Origin: Castor canadensis
Lineage: Eukaryota > Chordata > Mammalia > Rodentia > Castoridae
NCBI RefSeq assembly: GCF_047511655.1
Contig: NC_133398.1
Coordinates: 52,767,638-52,831,637 of the forward strand
Length of the DNA: 64,000 bases
Reading direction: 5' to 3'
The first letter of the stretch is position 1; each line of letters opens with the position of its first letter. Under the pieces are notes generated by a model. The model saw nothing but the letters and a program-made list of their open reading frames with translations, was not told where the DNA came from and did no database searches. This document shows positions 55,491 through 64,000 of this stretch, one piece after another. Made by a program: the position numbers and the translations under genes.

Positions 55491-55761
55491 AATCTAGAAA
55501 TATCATTATCAGACCAGTAGAGTTAAAATAAAGTTTGTATAAATTTACCTTATAAGAAAATATGCTTGTGAGCACAGGAAGGTAATATGATAACACCTTC
55601 TGGAGAATAACTGTTAATGATTTACTTTCAGAATATTAAATACTTGGTAAGTGACTCAAGGTTTACAATAGGAAAAAGGAACTGCAAAAAAAAAAGAAAG
55701 AAAGAAAAAAGAAAAATGAAGCCATTCATAAAACAAACTTGACAGAAAATTGCTTTGAGGA

Positions 55762-56099
55762 GCCAGCACCCTGTGGCTCACGGTTGGGAGGCTGAGATTG
55801 GGAGGATCAAGGTTCCAGGGAAGATTGAGGTTCCAGTTCAGCCCAGGGAGAAAAGTTTGTGAGACCCTATCTCAACTGAAAAAAGCTGGGCATGATAGAA
55901 TGCACATGCCATCCCAAGCTATATGGGAAGTATAAATTAGGACAGCAGTCCAGACTGGCCTGAGCAAAAACTGAGATTCTCTCAAAAATAACCAGAGGGG
56001 GGAAAATGGTCTGGAGGTGTAGCTCAAGCAGTAAGGTACCTGCATAGCAAGGTGAAGTCCTGAGTTCACACCCCAGTACCACCAAAAAAAAAAAAAAAA
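55762..56099 (+). repeat. Three-arm SINE
   Basis: Arm 1 7SL-like (ending agaccctatctcaactg, with an internal duplication of gattgaggttcca); arm 2 agctgggcatgatagaatgc ... gtataaattaggacagcag; D2 linker caaaaataaccagagg; arm 3 full tRNA-like arm and 17-A tail. Confidence 0.85.
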
Positions 56100-56155
56100 T
56101 CCCTTTAGGGAAACACTTCAGTATACAGAATGCTATAACTTAAAAACAACAAACA

Positions 56156-56354
56156 AGCTGGCACCCAATGGCTCACACCTGTAATCCTAGCTACTCAGGA
56201 GGCTATGATCAGGAGGGTTACAGTTTGAAGCCAGCCTGGGCAAATAGTTTTCGAGACTCTATCTCACCAAACCCTTCACAAAAAAGGACTGGTGGAGTGA
56301 CTCAAGGTGTAGGCACTGAGTTCAAACCCCAGTACTGCAAAAAAAAAAAAAAAG
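56156..56354 (+). repeat. Two-part SINE, type D1
   Basis: agctggcacccaatggctca; 15-A tail; TSD AAC-rich. Confidence 0.92.
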
Positions 56355-56496
56355 ACAGCAACAATAAACAATTGTCAAAGCAGATTTCTGTAGGACTCTT
56401 TTAAGATATTCAGACTAAAAGGTAGGTGTTGTAAAAAGGTGTTCATTCATTTGTGAGTTTTCCTGATATTTGAGTCAACCTTAAAAGTGGGATATG

Positions 56497-56828
56497 CTTA
56501 TCAGGGCAGTGGTACATCCTTATAATCCCAGCACATGGGAAATTGAAGCAGGAGGCTTTTAAGTTTGATGCCAGACTGGGCTAAAAAGCAAGACCCTGTC
56601 TCAGAAAAAAAGTAGGACGTGTTTTGTTTTATTTGTTTTGGTACTAGGAACTGATCCCAAGATTCTGAGGTAAACATGAAACATGAGCTTTACCACTGAG
56701 CTATATCCTCAGCTCCCCTTCCTTTCCTCTTCTTCCTCTTCTTCTTGTGGTACTGGGGCTTGAACCTAGGAACCTAGGACCTCACACTTGTTAAGCAACA
56801 CTCCACCACTTGAGCTACACCCTGGGCC
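56497..56828. repeat. B1 (+), two ID monomers (-)
   Basis: 56,497-56,611 B1, TSD aaagtgggatatg / aaagtaggacgtg. 56,620-56,715 and 56,730-56,828 reverse ID monomers; the second has cctaggaa duplicated. Confidence 0.85.
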
Positions 56829-56829
56829 T

Positions 56830-57355
56830 CTCCTTTCTTTTCTTTCTGGATTTTCTCCCTTGACTTATACAGTATCACACAACTCCTGACTCCCATTATC
56901 AATTCCACGGTAGTGACTCCTAAAAGAACCTTCCAAAGCATGTGTTTTTTAAGCATACAGGGACAATCAATATGTGCAGTGTAAAGGTTATGCCTTGAAT
57001 AGTAGAACTCTAAATGAGAGCCAGCTGGCAAGTATTTTGATTTTGTGGGCCTTTGGGTCTCTATCCAGATTACTCAATAGCCGGGTAGCATCAAGTGGGC
57101 ATGGCTGTGTTCCAGTAGGGTTTTCTTTGCAAAAGCAGGTGGCAGACAGGAGTTGGTTGTGTTTCGCCAATCCCTGAAGATTACTGCTTTTCAAACAAGA
57201 AGCCCCTTCAAGATCTGTGAGGGTCGAAAAGGAACTGAAAGCTCGAAGAACTGGGTACTTTCCTCCCAGTTACTCCAAACAGAGCAATTTAGCTTTAATC
57301 CATTGTGTTTACTAATTTTCACTAAGGGTTTGGTAACCAAAAAGTTTGAATGCCA
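56830..57355. other. No recognised feature
   Basis: Unique sequence; opposing short open frames only. Confidence 0.4.
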
Positions 57356-57357
57356 TA

Positions 57358-57481
57358 AAGCTGGGCGCCCATGGCTCACACCTGTAAACCTAACTACTCA
57401 GGAGGCAGAGATCAGGAGGATTATGGTTTGAAGCTAGCCCCCAGCAAATAGTTTAGGAGAACCTATCTTGAAAAAAACCCA

Positions 57482-57541
<60 letters not shown>

Positions 57542-57631
57542 TAAAGAGGTAGCAGAGTGACTCAAGCGGTAAGAGCAGCTGCCTAGCAAGCATTGAGGCC
57601 CTAAATTCGAATCCCTGTGCTGAAAAAAAAA
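57358..57631 (+). repeat. Two-part SINE with a (CA)28 in its linker
   Basis: Left arm to aaacccatcacac, CA run 57,483-57,539, then full right arm. The linker normally reads cccatcaca, so the CA repeat expanded from two CA units already in the SINE. TSD aagtttgaa. Confidence 0.92.
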
Positions 57632-58095
57632 GTTTGAAAGTTAAAGTTGCTTGTTTACAGGTTCTCTGAAGTTCCTTCTAGATGTGAATCTGTCACTTCC
57701 TTTAATCAATCACTGTGCTTTGATCCACTTTCTCTGCCAAAGCAGTAACCTAATTGCTACTTCTGATTGATCAGTTCCTCAACCTTCACTGATTACCCCA
57801 CAACCATTCCCAGTCTACCTCCATAATCTCTCCTTTCCTAGAAGCAAATATTTCTGGTTTGTGGACCCTGTGGAGGAGGGAGAAAATTCTAGAAGGCTCC
57901 TAACATACCTTGTAGACCAGATGCACAGGGCTCTCTGTGTGAGATTTCCTGATTTGTCTTCCTTGTCTTGGCAGGTTCTCCTGTTGCCCAGGAAACCCTC
58001 TCCCTCACACCTCATGCTCCTACTTGGAGCTCCTCACACACTGGCTTTATGGAATCATCCATTTCATCACCCAGCAGTCTCTCCTCTGTGTTCAT
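57632..58095. other. No recognised feature
   Basis: Unique sequence. A 117-codon frame at 57,861-58,214 runs into the following SINE and is not supported. Confidence 0.4.
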
Positions 58096-58098
58096 GGT

Positions 58099-58207
58099 TT
58101 TTTTGTTTGTTTTGTTGTTTTCTTTTTTGGTACGGAATACCTACAGCCATGCACACATTAAGCATGTACTCTGCCATTGAGGTTCACCCCCAGAGCTGTA
58201 CACAGGG
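58099..58207 (-). repeat. ID monomer
   Basis: T/G-rich tail, reverse ID arm; TSD gtgttcatg on both sides. Confidence 0.87.
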
Positions 58208-58322
58208 CCTTTAGTGTTCATGTCACTTCTCCCTGCTGGATTTATACTCCTAAAGGTAAGAAACACATTTTACAGATCTCTCTCCCACCAAAGGTCCCAT
58301 CTCAGTGCTACACTCATAACTG

Positions 58323-58422
58323 CCATCTTTCCTTCCATCCTTCCTTCCTTCCCTCCCTCCCTTCCTCCCTCCCTTCCTTCCTTCCTTCCTTCTTTCCTTC
58401 CTTCCTTTCTTCCTTTCTTTTT
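58323..58422. repeat. (TTCC)n microsatellite
   Basis: 100 bp of TTCC/TCCC units at the tail of the following minus SINE. Confidence 0.95.
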
Positions 58423-58695
58423 GCAGTACTAGGGTTTGAACTCAGGGTCTACACGTTGATCTACTCCACCAACCTTTTTTTTAAATTTTTTTTTATTGTT
58501 TTATTATTCATATGTGCATACAAGGCTTAGGTCATTTCTCCCCCCTGCCCCCATACCAAACCTTTTTTGTGATGGGTTTTTTCAAGGTAGGGTCTCAGGA
58601 ACTATTTACCTGGGCTGCCATCAAACTGGGACCCTCCTGATGGCTGCCTCTTGAGGAGGTAGGATTAAAGGAGTGAGCCACTGACACCTGGCTGC
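58423..58695 (-). repeat. Two-part SINE (-) interrupted by a short L1 tail
   Basis: Reverse D1 element; about 80 bp of L1 3' end (ttattcatatgtgcatacaa, near 58,476-58,555) is inserted between its arms, with ccaacctttttt / ccaaaccttttt as probable TSD. Confidence 0.88.
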
Positions 58696-58870
58696 TATGC
58701 TGCCTTTCCTTCCAGAAAATCATTTCAACTCGAGTCACTAGATAGACACTTTTTTTTTTACTGCCAGCTTGCTGTCATTTAAAATACTTCTTTAAAAATA
58801 TTTATATATGTAATTGCATCTGGCAAATCACATCAACATAAAAATTATGATTGTTGAGGTGTTTTTGTTC

Positions 58871-59345
58871 TGTTTTTTTTTGAGATAGCGTCTCACTATG
58901 TTGCCCAGGTTGCCCTGAAACTCCTGGACTCAAATTATCTTCTTGCCTCAGCTTCCTGAATCATTGGGAATATAGTTGTTAAGAAGTAGTTTAAGGGTTG
59001 GTGGAATAGCTCAAGTGGTAGGGTGCCTGCCTTGCAAGCATGAGTTCCTGAGATCAAACCCCAGCACCACAAAAAAGAAAAAAAAAACATAAGAAAACAA
59101 AGAAGAAGTAATTTATCTACTGGGCATGCTTGCCCAAGTCTAATCCCAGCACTTGACACACTGAGGCAGGAGGATTGTGTTCAAGGTCATCTTGAGCTAC
59201 ATAGAGAAACCCTGTCTCAAAATCAAAATTATTATATCCTGTTAAAATAATGTAACTCTGTGGCTGGCAGTATAGTTCAGTGGTAGAGCACTTGTCTAAC
59301 ATGTACTAAGGCCCTGAGTTCGATCCCCAGAACCACAAAAAAAGT
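58871..59345. repeat. B1 (-), ID (+), B1 (+), ID (+)
   Basis: 58,871-58,977 reverse B1; 58,994-59,088 ID with TSD aagaagtagttta / aagaagtaattta; 59,117-59,226 B1; 59,261-59,345 ID with clear boxes (agttcagtggtagagcac, gagttcgatcc). Confidence 0.88.
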
Positions 59346-59490
59346 AATTCTGCTTTATATTAAAATATATAAACTTATAAGACTCAGTTTCATAAAGGTT
59401 CATATTTAGTTTTCATGCAAACTTCAAGTTGTTTGTTTTTGTTTAATAATTTACTTTCTCCCATTCTCCACTTCCACTTTTCCTTGTTCT

Positions 59491-59686
59491 TTTTTTTTTT
59501 TTTTTTTTCTTTTTTCTGGTACTGGGGCTTGAACTCAGGGCCTCCACCTTGAGCCACTTTACCAGCCTTTTTTTTGAGATAGGGTCTCTTGGACGATTTG
59601 CCTGGGCTGGCTTTGAACTGCAATCCTCCTAATGTCTGCCTCTTGAGTAGCTAGGATTACAGGTGTGAGCCACTAGTGCCTGACCT
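59491..59686 (-). repeat. Two-part SINE, type D1
   Basis: T-rich tail; TSD ccttgttctt on both sides. Confidence 0.92.
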
Positions 59687-59689
59687 CCC

Positions 59690-60437
59690 TTGTTCTTATA
59701 TGAACTGATGTTTGTATTATGTGGCCAACCTAGGGATTCTGGGAATTCGCCCACACCAGAGGAACTGCTGTTTGCCAGGAATGCCATAAACCCACAAATG
59801 CTAGTCAAAGGAGACTGTCTAACTTTGCTAAAATGGTGTCACCAGGACAATGGGGACATTGTAAGCTGTGGGCAGGAATCCACTTACAAAAGGGTAGGGA
59901 GCAAGCAGCAGCCTTTTGCTTTTAGGCTCTTCTTGGAACTGGGTGGCAGCAACCCAGCTGGCAACTGCTGTTGCATGAATTCCCAGCACTCCACTGGTAG
60001 TTCAGACTGATGGGATGAATGTTTCCTCAGAATGATTAGGGCAGGGAAAGAAAACAGGAAGCCCTTAGGGGCTAATATTCTACAAGTGGGTGATTGGGAA
60101 GTGATGTAGGGAAGAATGGTTGTAGAGCTGGTTGGAGCTGGTTTTGAAGCGACTGGATCAGCTGAGTTGTGTGAAAATAGCCTCATGGGTGTTGTGCTGG
60201 AGCATTATGATGCCTGCCTTCTGCTCATGTGTCCCATGGGACCAGAAAGGTATCTGGGGAGGAACAGGAGAGTACAGAAGCCAAAGAGCCAAAGTAGAGT
60301 GTGAGCTTGAGCGCAGTAGAGGGTGAGTACATGACCTGGTAAAGAAATGAACAGTGTCTTCAAAGAGCTGTGTTGGTAGCAGACTGGCAGACTGGTGATT
60401 AGCTGGTCTTGTGCAGTCTGTAGTGAACAATCAGTCA

Positions 60438-60478
<41 letters not shown>

Positions 60479-61190
60479 AACATGACATGACAAAGGTCTC
60501 AGAAAGTACATATTTGAGAGTGCTGAATCCTTGACCACCAGACCACCAGGGAGTGTCTGTGTTTTGAGCTTTTTGAGTTCAGAGATGATGACTTTTACCT
60601 ACCTCTCTTGCATCTCCACTGGTACCCCACACAAAGCTGCACACTTGGCTGAGCCTCTGGAATGCAGTGTATTATTATTTGGGACATCATGGAAAACAGG
60701 TGTTTGGTAACCTGGTAATGTACTCTGAGCTGATCGATTTGCATTCCTATCTCACTTGCAGTGTCTTTCTCTACACATTTCTAAAGCTCAAGCTTATAGC
60801 CACTTCTAGGATGTGCCTTTGACTAATCATGAGGTTTGTTGTTGCCAGAAGTCAGTTAAACCTCTGTGGCTACTAACCATCTGCTGAGAGACCTGGGAAT
60901 CAGCCAAAAATAAAAGGTGCCAGGGGGTGAGGGAGTGGGAGGGACTTGAGGAAACTGCTCATTCCCATGGGGAAGACAGAACCCCACAGAGCCAAGGAAA
61001 GGAGTTGCAAGAAAGGAAGGCTTTTTTCCCCAGGATCTTATCTGCAGGATTTGCTACCAGTCTGAGTGACCTCACAGTTTGGAGATTGTAGGTTAGGGGT
61101 TCTCACAGGCTGCAGGACTAGCATGAGATAGTCTGGCATGAAGCTCAGATGATAATACTTGAGCCACTGCTAGGAGACACAGCATTCTGC
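59690..61190. other. Repeat-poor 1.5 kb, no gene supported
   Basis: Only a (CA)17 at 60,441-60,474 interrupts it. A 106-codon plus frame at 59,690-60,010 and several opposing frames near 60.1-60.4 kb have no recognisable domain. Could hold a conserved non-coding element or unannotated exon; sequence alone does not show it. Confidence 0.4.
60441..60474. repeat. (AC)17 microsatellite
   Basis: 34-bp AC run. Confidence 0.95.
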
Positions 61191-61195
61191 TCCCC

Positions 61196-61405
61196 TCCCC
61201 GTGGGACTGGGTTTGAGCTCAGGGCTTTGTGCTTGCAAAGCAGGCATTCTAACCCCTTGAGCCACACCTCCAGCCCATTTTGCTCTGGTCATTTTGGAGA
61301 CAGGAGTCACACAAACTATTTGCTTGGGCTGGCATCAAATCACATCTTTCTAATCTCAGCCTCCCAAGTAGGATTATAGGCGTGAGCCAGCCACCAGTGC
61401 CCAGC
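61196..61405 (-). repeat. Two-part SINE, type D2
   Basis: Reverse orientation, full right arm, tctggtcattttggagacag linker region. Confidence 0.88.
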
Positions 61406-61507
61406 TTGCTTTTTGTTTTTAAAATTTTTCTCTTTGTTACGCATTCTGCTTAAAAAAGTAGAAATATAAGCTCTCTAAACATTTTCAGACATAAAATACA
61501 TACTATT

Positions 61508-61628
61508 GCTGGGTGCTGGTGGCTCACGCCTGTAATCCTGGCTGCTCAGGAGGCAGAGATCAAGAGGATCACAGTTCGAAGTCAGTTCAGACAAACAGTT
61601 TGAGAGACCCTATCAGAAAAATACCCAT
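61508..61628 (+). repeat. Two-part SINE cut by the provirus
   Basis: Left arm intact to aaaaataccca, where the right arm should follow after the catcaca linker. The LTR starts exactly there, so the provirus integrated into the linker. The missing right arm should be beyond the far end of the provirus, outside the window. Confidence 0.88.
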
Positions 61629-61935
61629 TGTTGCGGTAATCTCAAACTGAGATACAGGACACTGAGGCAGTTTAGCAGGAAGCGAAGTTTTATTGTGCTG
61701 GCACAGACTCAGTGGACTCATGTCCAAAGGCTGAGCCCCGAGAACAAAGGGGTCTCAACTAATATACCCTTGCAAGCAGGTACAGAAGCAAAAAGCAAGG
61801 TCTAATCCATATATGGTTGCATGTAACTCTATTGGCTACTTCTCTCCAGGGCTACGTGACCTTCTTCATGTTTCAATTCTTTAAGTTTTCTCTCTCTGTT
61901 ATGCCATCCCATCCCCCTGCTACACTATCAGAACA
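61629..61935 (-). mobile_element. 3' LTR of an endogenous retrovirus
   Basis: On minus the element ends ACCGCAACA at 61,629. AATAAAACTTCGCTTCCTG near 61,698-61,680 is the poly-A signal region, and a TATATTA near 61,765 could be its TATA box. The U3 start is uncertain; TGTTCTGA at 61,935 pairs best with the AACA terminus. A purine run AAAGGGGGCGG (61,999-61,989) and an A-rich run lie between env and U3 as polypurine-tract candidates. Confidence 0.75.
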
Positions 61936-62056
61936 CAAATTGTCTGTTTCTTTTTTTTTTTTTCCAGTTTTCCTCCCTACTATATTATCCGCCCCCTTTG
62001 ATGCTCAGACCCACCTAGGGTCAAAGAGCATCATCTTGATCTAGGGGTTTGTATTT

Positions 62057-64000
62057 TTATAGCATCATTATATGGGTGGCTGTTTTCCTTTTTATAGTGG
62101 CCTCCACAATAGTCCTGATAGACAGCAGTACCAGGGGGACCAGGCAGGGTAATATTAAGCGTGCTCCTAGGATTAGACACATTGCCCCTGTCAGACTTTT
62201 GAATCCACCTAAGGCAGAGAACCATCCTCCAAATAGGTCATTGAGATCCCATCCTCTCCAAGTCTGGACAGGGAAATCATTCTGTCTGTGATTTCTTCTA
62301 TGACCTTTCCTTCATCATCAATCTGTAAGCAGCAGTTGCTCAGGTTAAATTTTCCACAAACCCCTGCCTCAGAATCCAGCAAACAGTCTAAAGCCAAGTG
62401 GTTTTAATAGATGGCATTGTGCATTTTAGTGCTTTGTTTCGATTCTAGTGCTTTGTTTTGCCAGCAAATTGAGAGCTCTGGCTGTTTTATTAGTTATAAT
62501 TTCAACAGCAGCCTACAGCCTGATGATGTGGTTTAGCATATATATAGGGGTGCGATAGCTCCAGGACTTGTCTTTTGCCCAAGTGGCAGGAACATAGTAC
62601 TGGATTATTCACTCAGGAAGCCATTTGATATCTTTTCAATTGTCAATTTGTAAGGCACCCTGTTTTTGTCTACTTAATCTTTCTTCATATATGAGGACTC
62701 CCAGATTTTTACCTTGTCTGAGGGGAAGCAAGAAAAATGATGGTGTGATTGAGCCCAGCATGCAAGACCCAAACCAGCTGCTAGGTAGCACCATATAAAC
62801 TTGTTTCCCATGATCCAATACAGAACACTGGGTGCCCACCACTCTATGTTTGTGGTAAGATTGTTCCAATCTTTCCAGAGATTAGAAAAGTTGGCCAGTG
62901 GGTGGGGCTGGGGTTCTGTGTGTTTTGGAGCTCCCCACCATTGGATCTCTTTGGTAGTGTCATTGTAAAACTTCTGTCCTAAACAAGTTAAATCCCGCAC
63001 CAGGGTGGAGAACTGACCTTTTGAGAGGGAGATACAATAATTTCCAATGATGGAAGTTTTTAGGAGCCAGATGCCTTTCCTATGTTTTGAGAAAGCAGTC
63101 TCATTAAAAGGCTCTTGTGGGTCCAGCTCCCTGGCTTCCCAAGGCTAGTGGTCTCCCCATGTTGGTCCCCCCATAAACATAGCATGAAGTGACATTCAGT
63201 GGCTGGGCTATAGACTCAGCCAGTGAGAGGAACAAGTTTCTGGCCTTGGTAGAGAATGAAAATTCACTCCTCATCTCCTCAAAAAAGGAGTGATAAATTT
63301 GGTATGAGGAACTCTCATGGGTATCAGTTACTAAATTTGAGGTGAATCAGAGTCCTAGGGTCAAGGCCCTTTCTATCTATCCTTATACTAATTATATGTC
63401 CCTGTGTCCAATCGGATGGCTTAAGTACAGTGAAATGTACAGGGTTACAGGTGCCTGGGGTGCAGTCAGGGGCAGTTATCCTCTTGTGAAGGAGGACTTC
63501 GTATTTTGCACTTTGCCATATAGCCCATGAAATACAACCCCAATAAGGACAATAATAAGAGTCCACATCACCACATGGCCAAGAGTTGTCTGCCCGGCAC
63601 ATATACTTATCATTTGACATATAGGCTCTTTCCCAAGCTAGGCCTCCACAGCCTCAGCCTATACCTCTACATCCACTTTAGTCTATGGCTGCACATGCAT
63701 CAAAGAACATGGATACTGGTTTATCAGAGCTAAACACTGGGTGCAGCTGACAAGTTTCCCAGGGTTGTGGATGCTCCTGATCTCTAACCATTGCCCCCAG
63801 GGGATGTAAGTGGGGTTGAAGCAGATATGCTGATTACCATGGGAACACACTAGATAGGAGGTATGGTTGTGAGTGCATGACCTGATGACAGAGCCTGCAC
63901 AGGAATAGTAAGTATGGAAAAGCAAAGTCCTAGTGACAACACTCCCTGCCCAAGTAGTATGCATATATAGGTCACAGGAGGAGGGCTCTGGGGCCATGAA
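62057..64000 (-). pseudogene. Endogenous retroviral env, gamma-type, inactivated (partial)
   Basis: Env remnant in pieces read right to left. 63,997-63,683 and 63,620-63,324 are surface-subunit fragments with many cysteines, including CPYWGC, a CNP and a downstream GLDPRT, as in gammaretrovirus-like surface proteins. About 63,060-62,674 is the surface C-terminal part; its continuation moves to another frame (62,869-62,636) near 62,850. The cleavage region reads SRQKQ, without a furin-type RXKR. 62,397-62,209 is the transmembrane subunit ectodomain with [12 protein letters not shown], cysteine, seven residues, then CC. A frameshift near 62,275 moves the rest into another frame, where a hydrophobic anchor and short tail end at TAA 62,059-62,057. 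Several stops, for example near 63,147, and decayed sequence at 62,400-62,640 with a 13-bp duplication (aaacaaagcacta twice) make it non-coding today. The upstream env end, pol and gag lie beyond the window. Confidence 0.88.

Noticed and set aside
57858..58214. 117-codon frame ending in a SINE
   Set aside because: Its last third is a reverse ID monomer; the rest has no motif.
58177..58530. 117-codon frame with a repeating Pro/Ser/Leu stretch
   Set aside because: It is a translation of the (TTCC)n microsatellite and adjoining SINE.
59690..60010. 106-codon plus frame
   Set aside because: No recognisable domain, no splice or start context, and equal-length opposing frames nearby. Left as unassigned sequence.

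Overview
This is mammalian nuclear DNA, most likely rodent. The base layer is old mammalian repeats: MIR, MER2/Tigger-like and MER5-like DNA transposons, an MST/MLT1-like LTR and old L1. Over it lies a very dense layer of short SINEs. The commonest SINE is a two-part element with a 7SL-RNA-like left arm (B1/Alu type) and a tRNA-derived right arm (ID type). Free ID-like and B1-like monomers are also abundant. This B1-ID mix recalls castorid and geomyoid rodents such as beaver or kangaroo rat; that placement is inference from memory and unchecked.

Layout. Positions 1-0.8 kb show no gene. About 0.93-2.0 kb is a strong CpG island with GC boxes, an NRF1-like site and a YY1-like site. A likely minus-strand first exon ends at a good splice donor at 1372/1371, so that gene would run off the left edge. 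From 2 kb to 61.6 kb I find no convincing protein-coding gene. It is intergenic or intronic DNA of about 130 SINE insertions, microsatellites, two 5'-truncated L1 copies with target-site duplications (34.7-36.9 and 44.7-45.7 kb), older L1 remnants (41.2, 46.5 and 48.5 kb), two solo LTRs with 4-bp duplications (39,568-40,388 and 54,840-55,404), a third probable LTR (25.8 kb) and a U2 snRNA retropseudogene (19.9 kb). The right end (61,629-64,000, minus strand) is the 3' end of an endogenous retrovirus: an LTR and a decayed gamma-type env with several frameshifts and stops.

No operon or multi-gene system is present, and I did not find an undescribed functional system. The most unusual observations are retrotransposition products: a three-layer SINE/U2/SINE composite; a SINE that carried about 40 bases of 3' flank including AATAAA; a 37-bp non-SINE flank duplicated together with a SINE 5 kb away; an unassigned 365-bp repeat family with two inverted copies here; a three-arm SINE form; and one target sequence that received two separate insertions.

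Terms used below. Two-part SINE: 7SL-like left arm plus tRNA-like right arm. Type D1 has the linker cccatcacaaaaaaggg and a shortened right arm. Type D2 has the linker ccaaaataaccaga and a full right arm. ID monomer: tRNA-like arm alone. B1: 7SL-like arm alone. TSD: target-site duplication. SINE ends are good to a few bases where a TSD is given and to about 5-10 bases otherwise.
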